A program made the translations under genes and the position numbers. A stretch of 64,000 bases of DNA from Nocardiopsis ansamitocini (lineage in GTDB: Bacteria; Actinomycetota; Actinomycetes; Streptosporangiales; Streptosporangiaceae), in NCBI RefSeq assembly GCF_030268225.1, contig NZ_BSQG01000001.1, positions 310,001 through 374,000 of the forward strand, in the 5' to 3' direction. Position 1 is the stretch's first letter. Every line of letters starts with the position of its first letter. Positions 34,390-43,148 of the stretch are shown one piece after another. The notes under the pieces were generated by a model. That model did no database searches and was not told the origin of the DNA. It was given only the letters and a program-made list of their open reading frames with translations.

Positions 34390-35289
34390 TCAGTGGCGGT
34401 CGTGGGGCTCACCCGGGTGGTAGCCCCCGTGCTGGGCGGGCTCGGGCGAAGCGAACGGGTTGCCACCGGGTGCACCGCTGCCGGGGCCGCCGGAGTGCTG
34501 TAGCGAGGGGTTGGCACCGGTGGGCGCCATGGTCTGGAAACCACCCGTGCTGTTGGGGCTGTTGTGCTCGTTGGCGCCTTCGGCCAGCTCACGCAACTGC
34601 CGCTCGAAGTAGTCCTTGAGGCGGCTGCGGTACTCGCGCTCGAAGTCCTTGAGACCGGCGACGCGGTGCTCCAGCTTGTCGCGCTGCTCGACCAGCGTGC
34701 CCATGACCTGGCGGTGACGCTCCTGGGCGTCGCGGTCCAGGTTCTCCGAACGCGCACGGGCCTCGTTGACGATCTGCTCGGCCTGGCGGCGCGCCTTGCC
34801 CAGGATGTCGTCCGCCTCGTGGCGGGCGCGGCCCAGGGTGTCGTCGGCCTCGCGACGGGCATCGGAGATCGCCTGGTCGGCGGTCTGCTGGGCGAGAGCC
34901 AGCACGCGCGCGGCGGTGTCCATGTTGTCCTCTGCACCGGGCAGGCCCATGGGCGCGACGGACTGGACCGGCTCGGGGTGACGCATGGGCTCGGGCTGAC
35001 GCATCGGCTCCGGCTGACGCATCGGCTCGGGCGGACGCATCGGCTCGGGCTGCGGCTCGGGCATCATCTGGGGTTCCTGGGGCTGGAAGTCATTCATCCC
35101 AGCCGGCGGAACCTTGCCGCGCAGGCACTCCGCGAGCTTTCCGCGCAGTTCCTCGTTCTCCTGGATGAGGCGGTCCAACTCGGACTCGACCTCGTCGAGG
35201 AAGGCGTCGACCTCTTCCTCGTCATAACCCGGCCGTAGCCGGGTGGTACTGAACTGTTTATTCCGTACATCCGCGGGTGTCAGCGGCAT
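34390..35289 (-). CDS. divIVA: DivIVA/Wag31 polar growth protein
   Basis: A 299-residue cytoskeletal protein that marks cell poles and directs tip growth in actinomycetes. The membrane-binding N-terminal DivIVA domain is clear: MPLTPADVRNKQF, then RPGYDEEEVDAFLDEVESEL, up to about residue 45. A Pro/Met/Gln-rich insert with PEPMR repeats (75-105) separates it from a long coiled coil (about 125-235, with ARREADDTLGRARHEADDILG-type heptads). The tail is Gly/Pro-rich. ATG 35289 follows AAGGAGA. A TTGCCG-N16-TAGCGT promoter lies upstream. Confidence 0.95.
   Translation of the reverse strand: MPLTPADVRNKQFSTTRLRPGYDEEEVDAFLDEVESELDRLIQENEELRGKLAECLRGKVPPAGMNDFQPQEPQMMPEPQPEPMRPPEPMRQPEPMRQPEPMRHPEPVQSVAPMGLPGAEDNMDTAARVLALAQQTADQAISDARREADDTLGRARHEADDILGKARRQAEQIVNEARARSENLDRDAQERHRQVMGTLVEQRDKLEHRVAGLKDFEREYRSRLKDYFERQLRELAEGANEHNSPNSTGGFQTMAPTGANPSLQHSGGPGSGAPGGNPFASPEPAQHGGYHPGEPHDRH
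34981..35052 (-). repeat. 18-bp repeats encoding PEPMR units in divIVA
   Basis: ACGCAT recurs every 18 bases from 34981 to 35035, coding (R/H)PEPMR-like units in the linker between the DivIVA domain and the coiled coil. Confidence 0.85.
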
Positions 35290-35327
35290 GTTCGTCTCCT
35301 TGGCGCGCTTGGACTCTGTCCGTAGGG

Positions 35328-35355
35328 ACGCTACCTGATCGTGACCTTACGGCAA
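35328..35355 (-). promoter_or_regulatory. candidate divIVA promoter
   Basis: On the minus strand TTGCCG (35355-35350) and TAGCGT (35333-35328) are 16 bases apart, 39 bases before the divIVA start codon. Confidence 0.45.
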
Positions 35356-35416
35356 TCCAGATCATGACCAAGACCACGTATCGGAACCGGAGCTTACCTT
35401 TCCGACATCTTGGACC

Positions 35417-35716
35417 TCACACCGTGTACGGGGCTACGATCGCCCGCAGGATCACCACGATGAGGAAGAGGACCATAAAGCTCAGGTCGAACTGGATGCT
35501 CCCCAACTGGACCGGCTTGATAAACCGACCGAGGAACCTCAACGGCGGATCCGTGACCGTATAGACCGTCTCGGCCAGAACCAACACGAATCCGGTGGGT
35601 TCCCAGGACCTGGTGAACGACTGAACCAGGTTGAACACCATCCGCCCGATCAGTACGAGCAGGTAGATACTGAGGACCCAGTACATAAGGGTGCCCAGTA
35701 CGTGGACAATACTCAC
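35417..35716 (-). CDS. YggT family membrane protein
   Basis: A 99-residue protein with two main hydrophobic segments (about 5-30 and 77-95) and the YggT motif TVTDPPLRFLGRFIKPVQLG near 53-72. YggT proteins lie next to sepF and divIVA in many Gram-positive bacteria, and some affect osmotic tolerance or division; the mechanism is unknown. The start is GTG 35716, 42 bases after the sepF stop. Confidence 0.92.
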   Translation of the reverse strand: MSIVHVLGTLMYWVLSIYLLVLIGRMVFNLVQSFTRSWEPTGFVLVLAETVYTVTDPPLRFLGRFIKPVQLGSIQFDLSFMVLFLIVVILRAIVAPYTV

Positions 35717-35758
35717 AATCGCGCCCCGACAGCCTCGTCACCGGACGTGTGTGCTGAT

Positions 35759-36283
35759 CTAACTCTGATTGAAGAACCCTCGCTCAGCAATACGTGCCTT
35801 GTCTTCCGCGGTCACCTCGACATTAGCCGGGGAGAGCAGGAAGACCTTGTTGGTTACACGCTCGATACTGCCGTGCAGCCCGAAGATGAGCCCCGCCGCG
35901 AAGTCGACGAGACGCTTGGCGTCGCTGTCGACCATCTCGGTGAGGTTCATGATCACCGGTATTCCTTCCCGGAAATGCTCTCCGATAGTACGCGCTTCGT
36001 TGTACGTCCGGGGATGCAGTGTGGTGATTCGAGCGAGATCCGCGGTGGCAGGCGCGACTGCGGTCACGTTTCGTCGTTCGTTCGGAGACACGGCGTAGTC
36101 GCCCTGCTCTGTCACGGACTCGGGACGCGCGTCGAGACGGGACTCGGGGTCCCGGTCGCGCCGGTCCTCGATGCCCTCGTCGAAGTCATCGAAGTCATCA
36201 TATTCATCCGCATAGCGGTGATCGTAACGGTCGTCCTCCACGAGGCCGAGGTAGACCGCCATTTTGCGCATAGCGCCGGCCAT
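35759..36283 (-). CDS. sepF: cell division protein SepF
   Basis: A 174-residue FtsZ-binding protein that anchors the Z ring to the membrane. The N-terminal amphipathic helix [16 protein letters not shown] (1-16) would contact lipid. An acidic linker (18-50) follows, and the C-terminal domain has [23 protein letters not shown] (split over 93-115) and [16 protein letters not shown] near 122. It sits downstream of ftsZ, pgeF and yggS, as in other actinomycetes, which lack FtsA. Confidence 0.96.
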   Translation of the reverse strand: MAGAMRKMAVYLGLVEDDRYDHRYADEYDDFDDFDEGIEDRRDRDPESRLDARPESVTEQGDYAVSPNERRNVTAVAPATADLARITTLHPRTYNEARTIGEHFREGIPVIMNLTEMVDSDAKRLVDFAAGLIFGLHGSIERVTNKVFLLSPANVEVTAEDKARIAERGFFNQS

Positions 36284-36395
36284 CTCTTGTCCTCCGTCGT
36301 CCCTGTGGTGATTTACCGCAGATGACTTATCGCTGGCTTATGCCCTGCTCACCCCGCGGGCGAGGGCCATGGGCTCCAAGGTCCATGTGGGGACA

Positions 36396-37124
36396 TTACC
36401 CCACGATCGCCGCACGATCGCCGAGCAACGCCGTACCTATCCGCAGGTGTGTCGCCCCCCGTTCCACGGCGGCCTCCAGGTCCCCGCTCATGCCCGCGGA
36501 AATGGCCGTGGCACGAGGGTAGCGAGAGCGAACGACAGCGGCGACCTCGTACAACCGATCAAAAGCCGCCCGCGGGTCGGCCCCGCGCGGCGCGACCGCC
36601 ATGACCCCGCCCAACACGATCCCCTCGGCCTCTGCGATCGCCTTGGCCAGGTCCGGCACATCGGCGGGATCGGCACCCCCCCGCGGCCCGATGACCCCTT
36701 GTTCGGAGTCGGGATCGAGGTTGACCTGGACCAGACAGTTCAGCTCGCGCCCAGCGGCACGCGACCGCGCGGCCAATGCCTCGACCAGGCGTCCGCGGTC
36801 CACCGAATGGACGACGTGAGCGTAGCCCACCACCGACGCCGCCTTGTTGCGCTGCAATTGCCCCACAAAATGCCAGTTGAGATCGATATCACCGCATTCT
36901 GCGGCTTTCGGGGCGGCTTCCTGGTCCCGGTTCTCCCCCACGTCCACCATCCCCAGTTCGGCGAGAATACGCACGTCAGAGGCGGGATGATTCTTGGTGA
37001 CCGCGATGATGCGAACCTCGTCCGGTGAACGCCCTGCCGCTTTGCACGCTGCGGCGACCCTCTCCCGCACGACCTGAAGATTGGCGGCGATCACGGCGCG
37101 CCGGTCGGCAGCCTCCTGGACCAT
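36396..37124 (-). CDS. YggS/PLPBP family PLP-binding protein
   Basis: A 242-residue single-domain PLP protein for B6 homeostasis; no catalytic reaction is established for the family. The PLP lysine lies in IIAVTKNHPASDV near 40, HFVGQLQRNK is near 83, and MSGDLEAAVERGATHLRIGTALLG closes the domain over 212-235. ATG 37124 is preferred because GGAGAGG lies five bases upstream; ATG 37142 is also in frame. Its start is one base after the pgeF stop (TGACATG). Confidence 0.93.
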   Translation of the reverse strand: MVQEAADRRAVIAANLQVVRERVAAACKAAGRSPDEVRIIAVTKNHPASDVRILAELGMVDVGENRDQEAAPKAAECGDIDLNWHFVGQLQRNKAASVVGYAHVVHSVDRGRLVEALAARSRAAGRELNCLVQVNLDPDSEQGVIGPRGGADPADVPDLAKAIAEAEGIVLGGVMAVAPRGADPRAAFDRLYEVAAVVRSRYPRATAISAGMSGDLEAAVERGATHLRIGTALLGDRAAIVG

Positions 37125-37125
37125 G

Positions 37126-37845
37126 TCAGCCTCTCCACACATAGCCGGCAAAGCGTCCGGTGCGTCCGTCGCGCCGATAGGAGAACAATGCGGGGTCCTC
37201 CAGAGTGCAGCGCCGGTCGTGGCGGACGGTGACGCCGAGCCGGGTCAGCTGGGCGGCCACACCGGCACGAATATCCACTCCGGGTGTGCCGGCGAAGGTG
37301 GTGCAGCCCGCTTCGGGGACCGCTCGGACCACCTCTTCCTTCAGCTCGGCGGGCACCTCATAGTGCCCGCCACAGATCGAGGGCCCCAGGAGCGCGGTGC
37401 ACCGTGCGGGGTCGGCCCCCAGGCCGGCCATCGCGGCCAGCAGCTGCGCGGCCACATTGCCGACCGTCCCGGGGCGCCCCGAGTGGGCGGCCCCGATGAC
37501 ACCAGTGCCCGGGTCTGCGACCAGCACGGGAAGACAGTCCGCCACCAGAACCGCAAGGGCGAGACCGGTTTCGACCGTCACCACCGCGTCGACGCTCCCG
37601 ACCGCCCCGGGACCACGGGCAACCGCGACCTCCACACCGTGCACCTGGTCCATCCAGACCACCCGTGCGGGGTCGAGGCCGAACCCGCGCGCGGCCTCGA
37701 CCCGGTTGGCAGCGACCGCTTCGCGATCGTCGCCGACATGGGTGCCGAGGTTGAGGGAGTCGTAGGGGGCCTCGCTGGAACCGCTGCCGTGGCGCCGGGT
37801 GAACCCGGCGTGGACACCGGGGACCAGTTCGATGGTGGTGGTCAT
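37126..37845 (-). CDS. pgeF: peptidoglycan editing factor PgeF (laccase-domain)
   Basis: A 239-residue protein of the YfiH/YlmD family. E. coli PgeF removes L-Ser-containing stem precursors; other members are described as purine nucleoside-acting enzymes. The metal-site motifs are visible: SLNLGTHVGDD near 28, DQVHGVEV near 66, VLVADCLPVL near 98 and AAHSGRPGTV near 118. The usual AHAGWRG is AHSGRPG here, a notable deviation. ATG 37845 lacks a clear ribosome site. It follows ftsZ by 144 bases. Confidence 0.9.
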   Translation of the reverse strand: MTTTIELVPGVHAGFTRRHGSGSSEAPYDSLNLGTHVGDDREAVAANRVEAARGFGLDPARVVWMDQVHGVEVAVARGPGAVGSVDAVVTVETGLALAVLVADCLPVLVADPGTGVIGAAHSGRPGTVGNVAAQLLAAMAGLGADPARCTALLGPSICGGHYEVPAELKEEVVRAVPEAGCTTFAGTPGVDIRAGVAAQLTRLGVTVRHDRRCTLEDPALFSYRRDGRTGRFAGYVWRG

Positions 37846-37989
37846 GGGGTGGACCGGTTTCTTGTCGGGTGCGAAAAGGATGGGAGTGGGGGTCCCTAAC
37901 GCCGAAACGGCGGGGCGCTCCCATGAGAAGCGCACCGCCGATCCGGTCAGCCTGGTGTCCGTACCCGCCGTCCGGCGGGACGCGACGGG

Positions 37990-39369
37990 CTACTTGAGGA
38001 AGTCCGGGACGTCGAGGTCGTCTCCTTCGTCGAAGACCACCCGGCGCCGCGGCGTCGGGACCTCGTTGCTCCGGGAGAAGGGGCTGTCGGATCCCGGCCC
38101 GCGCGACAGGCCGTAACCGTTCTCGCCAACCGCATGGATACTGCGCGGCTGGTAGACCTGCTCCTCCGGCTCCTCCTCCGGTTCGGGCTCGGGTTCGGCC
38201 GCCTGCGGCGCCTCGGGTTCGGGTTCGGGCTCGGGCGCGCGGACCGGCTCGGGCTCGGGTTCGGGCCGGACACTGACCGGTTCGGGCTCGGGCACACGGA
38301 CCGGCGCGGCGGCGGCCGGCGGGAAGGAACGCTCCGGACGCACGGGGGCGGGAGCAGGCTGGGGCTGCGGCGCCGGCGGGCTAGGCGCGGTCGCCGCTTG
38401 GGGCGGGGGGACTGCCTCCACGCGAGGCTCGTCGAACCCTGCCGCGATCACGGTCACCCGTACCTCGTCACCCAGCGCGTCGTCGATGACCGCACCGAAG
38501 ATGATGTTGGCGTCGGGCGCCGCAGAGTTGGCGACGAGTTGGGCCGCCTCGTTGATCTCGAAGAGTCCCAGATCCGATCCGCCCTGGATCGACAGCAGGA
38601 CGCCATGGGCACCGTCGATGCTGGCTTCCAGCAGCGGCGAGGAGATGGCCATCTCGGCTGCCGCCACCGCACGATCGTCGCCGCGGGCGGAGCCGATCCC
38701 CATGAGCGCCGACCCTGCCCCGGACATGACCGACTTGACGTCGGCGAAGTCCAGGTTGATGAGGCCGGGCGTCGTGATCAGATCCGTTATGCCCTGGACA
38801 CCGGACAGCAGTACCTGGTCGGCGGCCTTGAACGCGTCCAAGACACTGACCTGGCGATCCGATATCGACAGCAGGCGATCGTTGGGGATGACGATGAGTG
38901 TGTCGACCTCTTCGCGGAGCATGGCTATGCCCGCCTCGGCCTGGGTGGCGCGCCGCTTGCCCTCGAATCCGAAGGGGCGGGTGACCACGCCGATGGTGAG
39001 TGCGCCCAGGGACCGGGCGATGTTGGCGACCACCGGGGCGCCGCCGGTACCCGTACCGCCGCCCTCCCCCGCCGTCACGAAGACCATGTCGGCGCCCTTG
39101 AGCACCTCTTCGATCTCTTCGCGATGGTCCTCGGCGGCCTTCCGGCCGACATCGGGGTTGGCCCCCGCGCCGAGTCCGCGGGTCAATTCGCGGCCGACGT
39201 CCAGCTTGACGTCGGCATCGCTCATGAGCAGCGCCTGAGCGTCGGTGTTGATGGCGATGAACTCGACGCCCTTAAGTCCCTCTTCGATCATGCGATTGAC
39301 GGCGTTGACACCGCCGCCGCCGATACCGACGACTTTGATGACCGCGAGGTAGTTCTGCGGTGCTGCCAC
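37990..39369 (-). CDS. ftsZ: cell division GTPase FtsZ
   Basis: A 459-residue tubulin homologue that builds the division ring. The GTP-binding core spans about residues 8-315, with [13 protein letters not shown] near 16 and [13 protein letters not shown] near 104, and the catalytic T7 loop NLDFADVK is near 204. A linker of about 120 residues, rich in Pro-Glu repeats, precedes the conserved tail [10 protein letters not shown], which binds SepF and FtsW. The start is GTG 39369 with AAAGG upstream. Its 391-bp leader suggests independent promoters. Confidence 0.98.
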   Translation of the reverse strand: MAAPQNYLAVIKVVGIGGGGVNAVNRMIEEGLKGVEFIAINTDAQALLMSDADVKLDVGRELTRGLGAGANPDVGRKAAEDHREEIEEVLKGADMVFVTAGEGGGTGTGGAPVVANIARSLGALTIGVVTRPFGFEGKRRATQAEAGIAMLREEVDTLIVIPNDRLLSISDRQVSVLDAFKAADQVLLSGVQGITDLITTPGLINLDFADVKSVMSGAGSALMGIGSARGDDRAVAAAEMAISSPLLEASIDGAHGVLLSIQGGSDLGLFEINEAAQLVANSAAPDANIIFGAVIDDALGDEVRVTVIAAGFDEPRVEAVPPPQAATAPSPPAPQPQPAPAPVRPERSFPPAAAAPVRVPEPEPVSVRPEPEPEPVRAPEPEPEPEAPQAAEPEPEPEEEPEEQVYQPRSIHAVGENGYGLSRGPGSDSPFSRSNEVPTPRRRVVFDEGDDLDVPDFLK

Positions 39370-39760
39370 GACGAGGGGCCTTTCCGCTCGCTTCTTGCCA
39401 ACTCTGCCGATCGGCCCGGGCGGACGCGATTCGCGTCGCCCTCAGGGGTGGATCGGCTCGAAAGCTGTCCGGTTCTGCTCTGACTTGGTATAACGCCCGG
39501 GTACTCCGTTGCGGGAAGCCCCGGGGCAGTGGGCCGATGCGGTCTGCAAACGCACATCAGCCGGTCTCAAGCACCGATTCCGGATGCTTGCCATGCGTAC
39601 TTATGTCAACTAAAGGTATTGCTTCCCGACAGTAAGCCTGCGCCCACCGCGGGAGCAACCAACCACGAGCTCAGACTATCGGCGTGTCGGACGGGCGGGC
39701 GGTGGGCGCGCCGGGCGGACCCGGCTTTGTGAACGACAACGCCCGGACCTGCCCCGCGCC
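39370..39760 (-). other. ftsQ-ftsZ intergenic region, probable ftsZ promoters
   Basis: A 391-bp non-coding stretch between ftsQ and ftsZ, more AT-rich around 39590-39640 than its surroundings. On the minus strand TTGACA (39609-39604) could be a -35 element, but no matching -10 is clear. A TTATACC hexamer-like site lies near 39490. Streptomyces ftsZ has several promoters in the equivalent gap; their presence here is inferred. Confidence 0.45.
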
Positions 39761-40504
39761 TCACTTGACCACCGCGACGCCCTGGGCGCTGACGTCGTAC
39801 CGGCGATCGGCGGCGGCAGGATGTTCGCGCATGAGTACCTGCAGCACACGGGCCTTGTCCGGGCCGCGATCCACGTCCCCCCAGGAGACGGTCGCCCCGT
39901 TGTCGAGGTCGAGCACGATCGAAGAGCGGTCGGACGCCTCGATGGTGTTCACTGTCGACAGGACGGCAGGGGGAAGCTCGTCGGCGACAGCCGCGGCGTC
40001 CGCGATCGCCGGATTGTTCTCGACCTCGCCCTTGACGGTCACCAGGGGGTAGTCCGAGGGCCTGGTTTCGGAGTCCTCGATCCGGACCCCCTCCCCGTCG
40101 ACGAGCTGGAACCCGTCCCCGACCTGGATGGCCAACACCGGAAGCCGCTCGGTGACCTCCACGACCAACGTGGCCGGCCAACCGCGCGAGACGGTGACCG
40201 CCTGCGCGAGCCGCAACTCCTCGGCGCGCTGGGCCGCTGCTTCGATGTCCACCCTCGCCAGAGGGGTTCCAGTGGCCACGTCGACCGCGGCGACCACGTC
40301 CTGTTCGGCGAGCCGTTCCAGTCCGATCACCTCGACCTGCCGCACCACCAACAGCCGCGATCCGAGGAGCACCCAGGTCATGACGGCCAGCAGGGCGACC
40401 ACCAGCAAGGTGACGAAAGCAGCCTTCCAGGGGTCGGACACGCTCCGGCCCGTCCCCTGGGGGACGGAACGGGTTCGCTGGTCGGAGCTCTCGGCAGCGC
40501 TCAC
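39761..40504 (-). CDS. ftsQ: cell division protein FtsQ
   Basis: A 247-residue single-pass division protein. It has a cytoplasmic N-terminus, one helix (about 29-52), a POTRA domain starting at LLVVRQVEVIGLERLAEQDVV (near 51-71), and a C-terminal beta domain. It connects FtsL, FtsI and FtsW at the septum. GTG 40504 follows GAGAGG by seven bases. It is about 50 bases downstream of murC. Confidence 0.93.
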   Translation of the reverse strand: MSAAESSDQRTRSVPQGTGRSVSDPWKAAFVTLLVVALLAVMTWVLLGSRLLVVRQVEVIGLERLAEQDVVAAVDVATGTPLARVDIEAAAQRAEELRLAQAVTVSRGWPATLVVEVTERLPVLAIQVGDGFQLVDGEGVRIEDSETRPSDYPLVTVKGEVENNPAIADAAAVADELPPAVLSTVNTIEASDRSSIVLDLDNGATVSWGDVDRGPDKARVLQVLMREHPAAADRRYDVSAQGVAVVK

Positions 40505-40554
40505 CAGGTCCTCTCCGTCTCGTGCCCGGGCTGAAACGACAACCGTGCCGGGTG

Positions 40555-41994
40555 CTAACCGGCCTGCTGGACCAACGCCGCGACGATCACCGGACCGAGT
40601 TCGGTGACGTCGCCCGCGCCCATCGTGAGCACGATGTCACCGGGGCGGGTCACCTGCGCGACGCGAGCGACCGCATCGGCGCGGTCCACGTGGTGGTAGA
40701 CCCGCTCATGGGCGACCTGTCCGGTGATCAGCTCGGCGCTCACCCCTGGCTCGGGGTCCTCGCGGGCGGCATAGATGGGAAGCACGACGACTTCGTCCGC
40801 GAGGGTGAGCGCTTCGGCGAACTCCGTCGCGAAGATGCGCGTGCGACTGTACAGGTGCGGTTGGAACAAAGCCACGACCCGCCCGGCGGGCGCGTCGGGG
40901 GCGGACTTGGCCGCACGGGAGGCCAATGCGGCACGTACCGCGGTGAGATCGGCGGTCAGTTCGGTGGGGTGGTGGGCATAGCTGTCGTAGACGCGTACCC
41001 CACCGGCCTCGCCCTTCAGTTCGAAGCGGCGGGCCGCGCCCGTGAACTCGGGCAACCCCTGGGCGGCCACCTCGGGATCGTGTCCGAGTTCGTCGGCGAC
41101 GGCTACGGCCGCGGCGGCGTTGAGCACATTGTGCGTACCGGGCACGGAGATCGCGCACTTGATGGGGTCTCCCCCATCGGCGATCAGCGTGAAGTCGGTG
41201 GCGAAACCGTCGGCTTCGATGTCGGCGACCCGGTAGTCGGCTTCGGGTGTCACCCCATAGGTGCGCACCCGTTTGCCTCGTTCCCGGGCGACCTCTGCGA
41301 CGCGCCGGGCCCCGGGGTCGTCGATCCCGATGATCAGGGTCTCGGCGACCCGGTCGACGAAGGCCGCGAAGTTGCTGTGGATCTCTTCCAGACCGCCATA
41401 GTTGTCGAGGTGGTCGGCTTCGACGTTGGTGACCACGGCGACCTTGGGCGAGAGCATGAGGAACGAGCCGTCGCTCTCGTCGGCCTCCACCACGATGACG
41501 TCACCGGCGCCGGCGTCGGCGCCCAGGCCGGTGGTCACGAGTTTTCCACCGATGACGTAGCCGGGTTGAGCCCCCAGGTGCTGGAGGAGGACCGTGACCA
41601 TCGACGTGGTGGTGGTCTTGCCGTGCGTGCCCGAGACCGCGACCCCTCGCCGGTCCAGCAGCAGGGCACCGAGGGCGGCGGCCCTGGGCAGGATGCGCAG
41701 GCCGCGCTCCAGCGCCTCGACCAGCTCGGGGTTGGTGGGGCGGATCGCCGAGGAGACCACGAGGGTGTCTGCGTCCGCAACGTTGGCGGCGGCGTGGCCG
41801 ACATGCACGTCGGCGCCGAGCTCGGCGAGCTCGGCGAGCAGTTCGCTGTCGCGGGCGTCGCTCCCGGAGACCTCGACGCCGCGTTGCAGGAGCACCCGCG
41901 CGATACCCGACATACCGGCCCCGCCGATGCCCACGAAGTGGACACGACCGAGCTTCTCGACTGCTACCGGCTCGGTGGGCTCGACCAGGCTCAT
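40555..41994 (-). CDS. murC: UDP-N-acetylmuramate-L-alanine ligase
   Basis: A 479-residue Mur ligase that adds L-alanine to UDP-MurNAc. It has the N-terminal nucleotide fold HFVGIGGAGMSGIARVLL near 19, the ATP P-loop GTHGKTTTTSM near 118, and YAHHPTEL near 345, typical of MurC. ATG 41994 overlaps the murG stop as ATGA. Confidence 0.97.
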   Translation of the reverse strand: MSLVEPTEPVAVEKLGRVHFVGIGGAGMSGIARVLLQRGVEVSGSDARDSELLAELAELGADVHVGHAAANVADADTLVVSSAIRPTNPELVEALERGLRILPRAAALGALLLDRRGVAVSGTHGKTTTTSMVTVLLQHLGAQPGYVIGGKLVTTGLGADAGAGDVIVVEADESDGSFLMLSPKVAVVTNVEADHLDNYGGLEEIHSNFAAFVDRVAETLIIGIDDPGARRVAEVARERGKRVRTYGVTPEADYRVADIEADGFATDFTLIADGGDPIKCAISVPGTHNVLNAAAAVAVADELGHDPEVAAQGLPEFTGAARRFELKGEAGGVRVYDSYAHHPTELTADLTAVRAALASRAAKSAPDAPAGRVVALFQPHLYSRTRIFATEFAEALTLADEVVVLPIYAAREDPEPGVSAELITGQVAHERVYHHVDRADAVARVAQVTRPGDIVLTMGAGDVTELGPVIVAALVQQAG

Positions 41995-43148
41995 CGGGCG
42001 TCCCTTCCGGGGTCGCCGTAATCGGCGTCGTCCTCGGAGTCGTCAATGGGTGCGTCCACACCGCTGCGCCGCTGAGCGATGGCCATGACCTCGCGGGCGA
42101 GCGCCATGTCGGCGTCGCGACGTCCCATCTTCGCGGTGGCTTCCGACATCGCGACCACCCGGTCGGTGTCGGTCAGCAGGGGGATCAACTGGTCGCGGAT
42201 CCACTGCGCGGTGAGCGCCGAGTTGTCGACCAGCAGACCGCCACCGGCCTCGACGATGGGTTCGGCGTTCAGGCGCTGTTCGCCGTTGCCGATCGGCAAC
42301 GGCACGAAGGCACCCGGCAAACCGACCGCTGTGAGTTCGGCGCAGGTCAGCGCGCCGGAGCGGCACATCGCCACGTCTGCGGCGGCGTAGGCCAGGTCCA
42401 TCCGGTCCACGTAGGGAACGACCACGTAGGGCACACCGTCACGGGTGCGGTCCTCGGGCTCGTCGGCGTTCTTGGGGCCGACCACGTGTAGGACCTGCAC
42501 GCCCGAGGCGCAGAAGTCACTGGCGGAGTCGAACGCCGCCTGGTTGACCGCCTGCGCACCCTGGGAACCGCCGAAGATCAGCAGCGTGGGCAGGTCCGAG
42601 CGCAGACCGAAGTGGGCGCGGGCCTTGTCCCCCAGGGCCAACCGGTCCAGCGAGGAGATCTGCTGACGCAGCGGGATGCCGATGAAGCGGCCGTTGCGGA
42701 TGTCGGTGTGGGGGTGTCCGGTGAAGACGTGCGGGGTGAGCCGCGAGCCCAACCGGTTCGCCAGGCCCGGGAGAGGGTTGGCCTCGTGCACCACGATCGG
42801 TACCTTGCGGCGACGCGCCGCGAGATAGCCGGGAGTGGCCACGTAGCCGCCGAAGCCGACGAGGACGTCGGCCTGGATCTGGTCGATGTACCCGGCCGCG
42901 GTGCTGATGGCGTTGGCCAGTTTTCCGGGAACGGACAGCAGTTGGGGCGTGAGCCTGCGCGGAAGCGGAACAGCCGGGATCTCCCCCAGCTCGTATCCCC
43001 GCATGGGAACGAGTCGCTGCTCAAGCCCCCGCTCTGTTCCCAGGCACAGCACCTGGGTGTCGGGGTCGATGCGCAGCAGCGCATCTGCCAGGGCAAGGGC
43101 CGGCTCTACGTGACCGGCCGTGCCACCGCCGGCGAGGACTACCCTCAT
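41991..43148 (-). CDS. murG: MurG glycosyltransferase (lipid II synthesis)
   Basis: A 385-residue GT-B transferase that adds GlcNAc to lipid I on the inner face of the membrane. GGGTAGHVEPALALA near 7-21 is the lipid-binding glycine loop, GGSQGAQAVNQA near 193 the second, and the UDP-GlcNAc region PLPIGNGEQRLNAEPI is near 283. The C-terminal tail is acidic. The start overlaps the ftsW stop and the stop overlaps the murC start, both as ATGA. Confidence 0.97.
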   Translation of the reverse strand: MRVVLAGGGTAGHVEPALALADALLRIDPDTQVLCLGTERGLEQRLVPMRGYELGEIPAVPLPRRLTPQLLSVPGKLANAISTAAGYIDQIQADVLVGFGGYVATPGYLAARRRKVPIVVHEANPLPGLANRLGSRLTPHVFTGHPHTDIRNGRFIGIPLRQQISSLDRLALGDKARAHFGLRSDLPTLLIFGGSQGAQAVNQAAFDSASDFCASGVQVLHVVGPKNADEPEDRTRDGVPYVVVPYVDRMDLAYAAADVAMCRSGALTCAELTAVGLPGAFVPLPIGNGEQRLNAEPIVEAGGGLLVDNSALTAQWIRDQLIPLLTDTDRVVAMSEATAKMGRRDADMALAREVMAIAQRRSGVDAPIDDSEDDADYGDPGRDAR

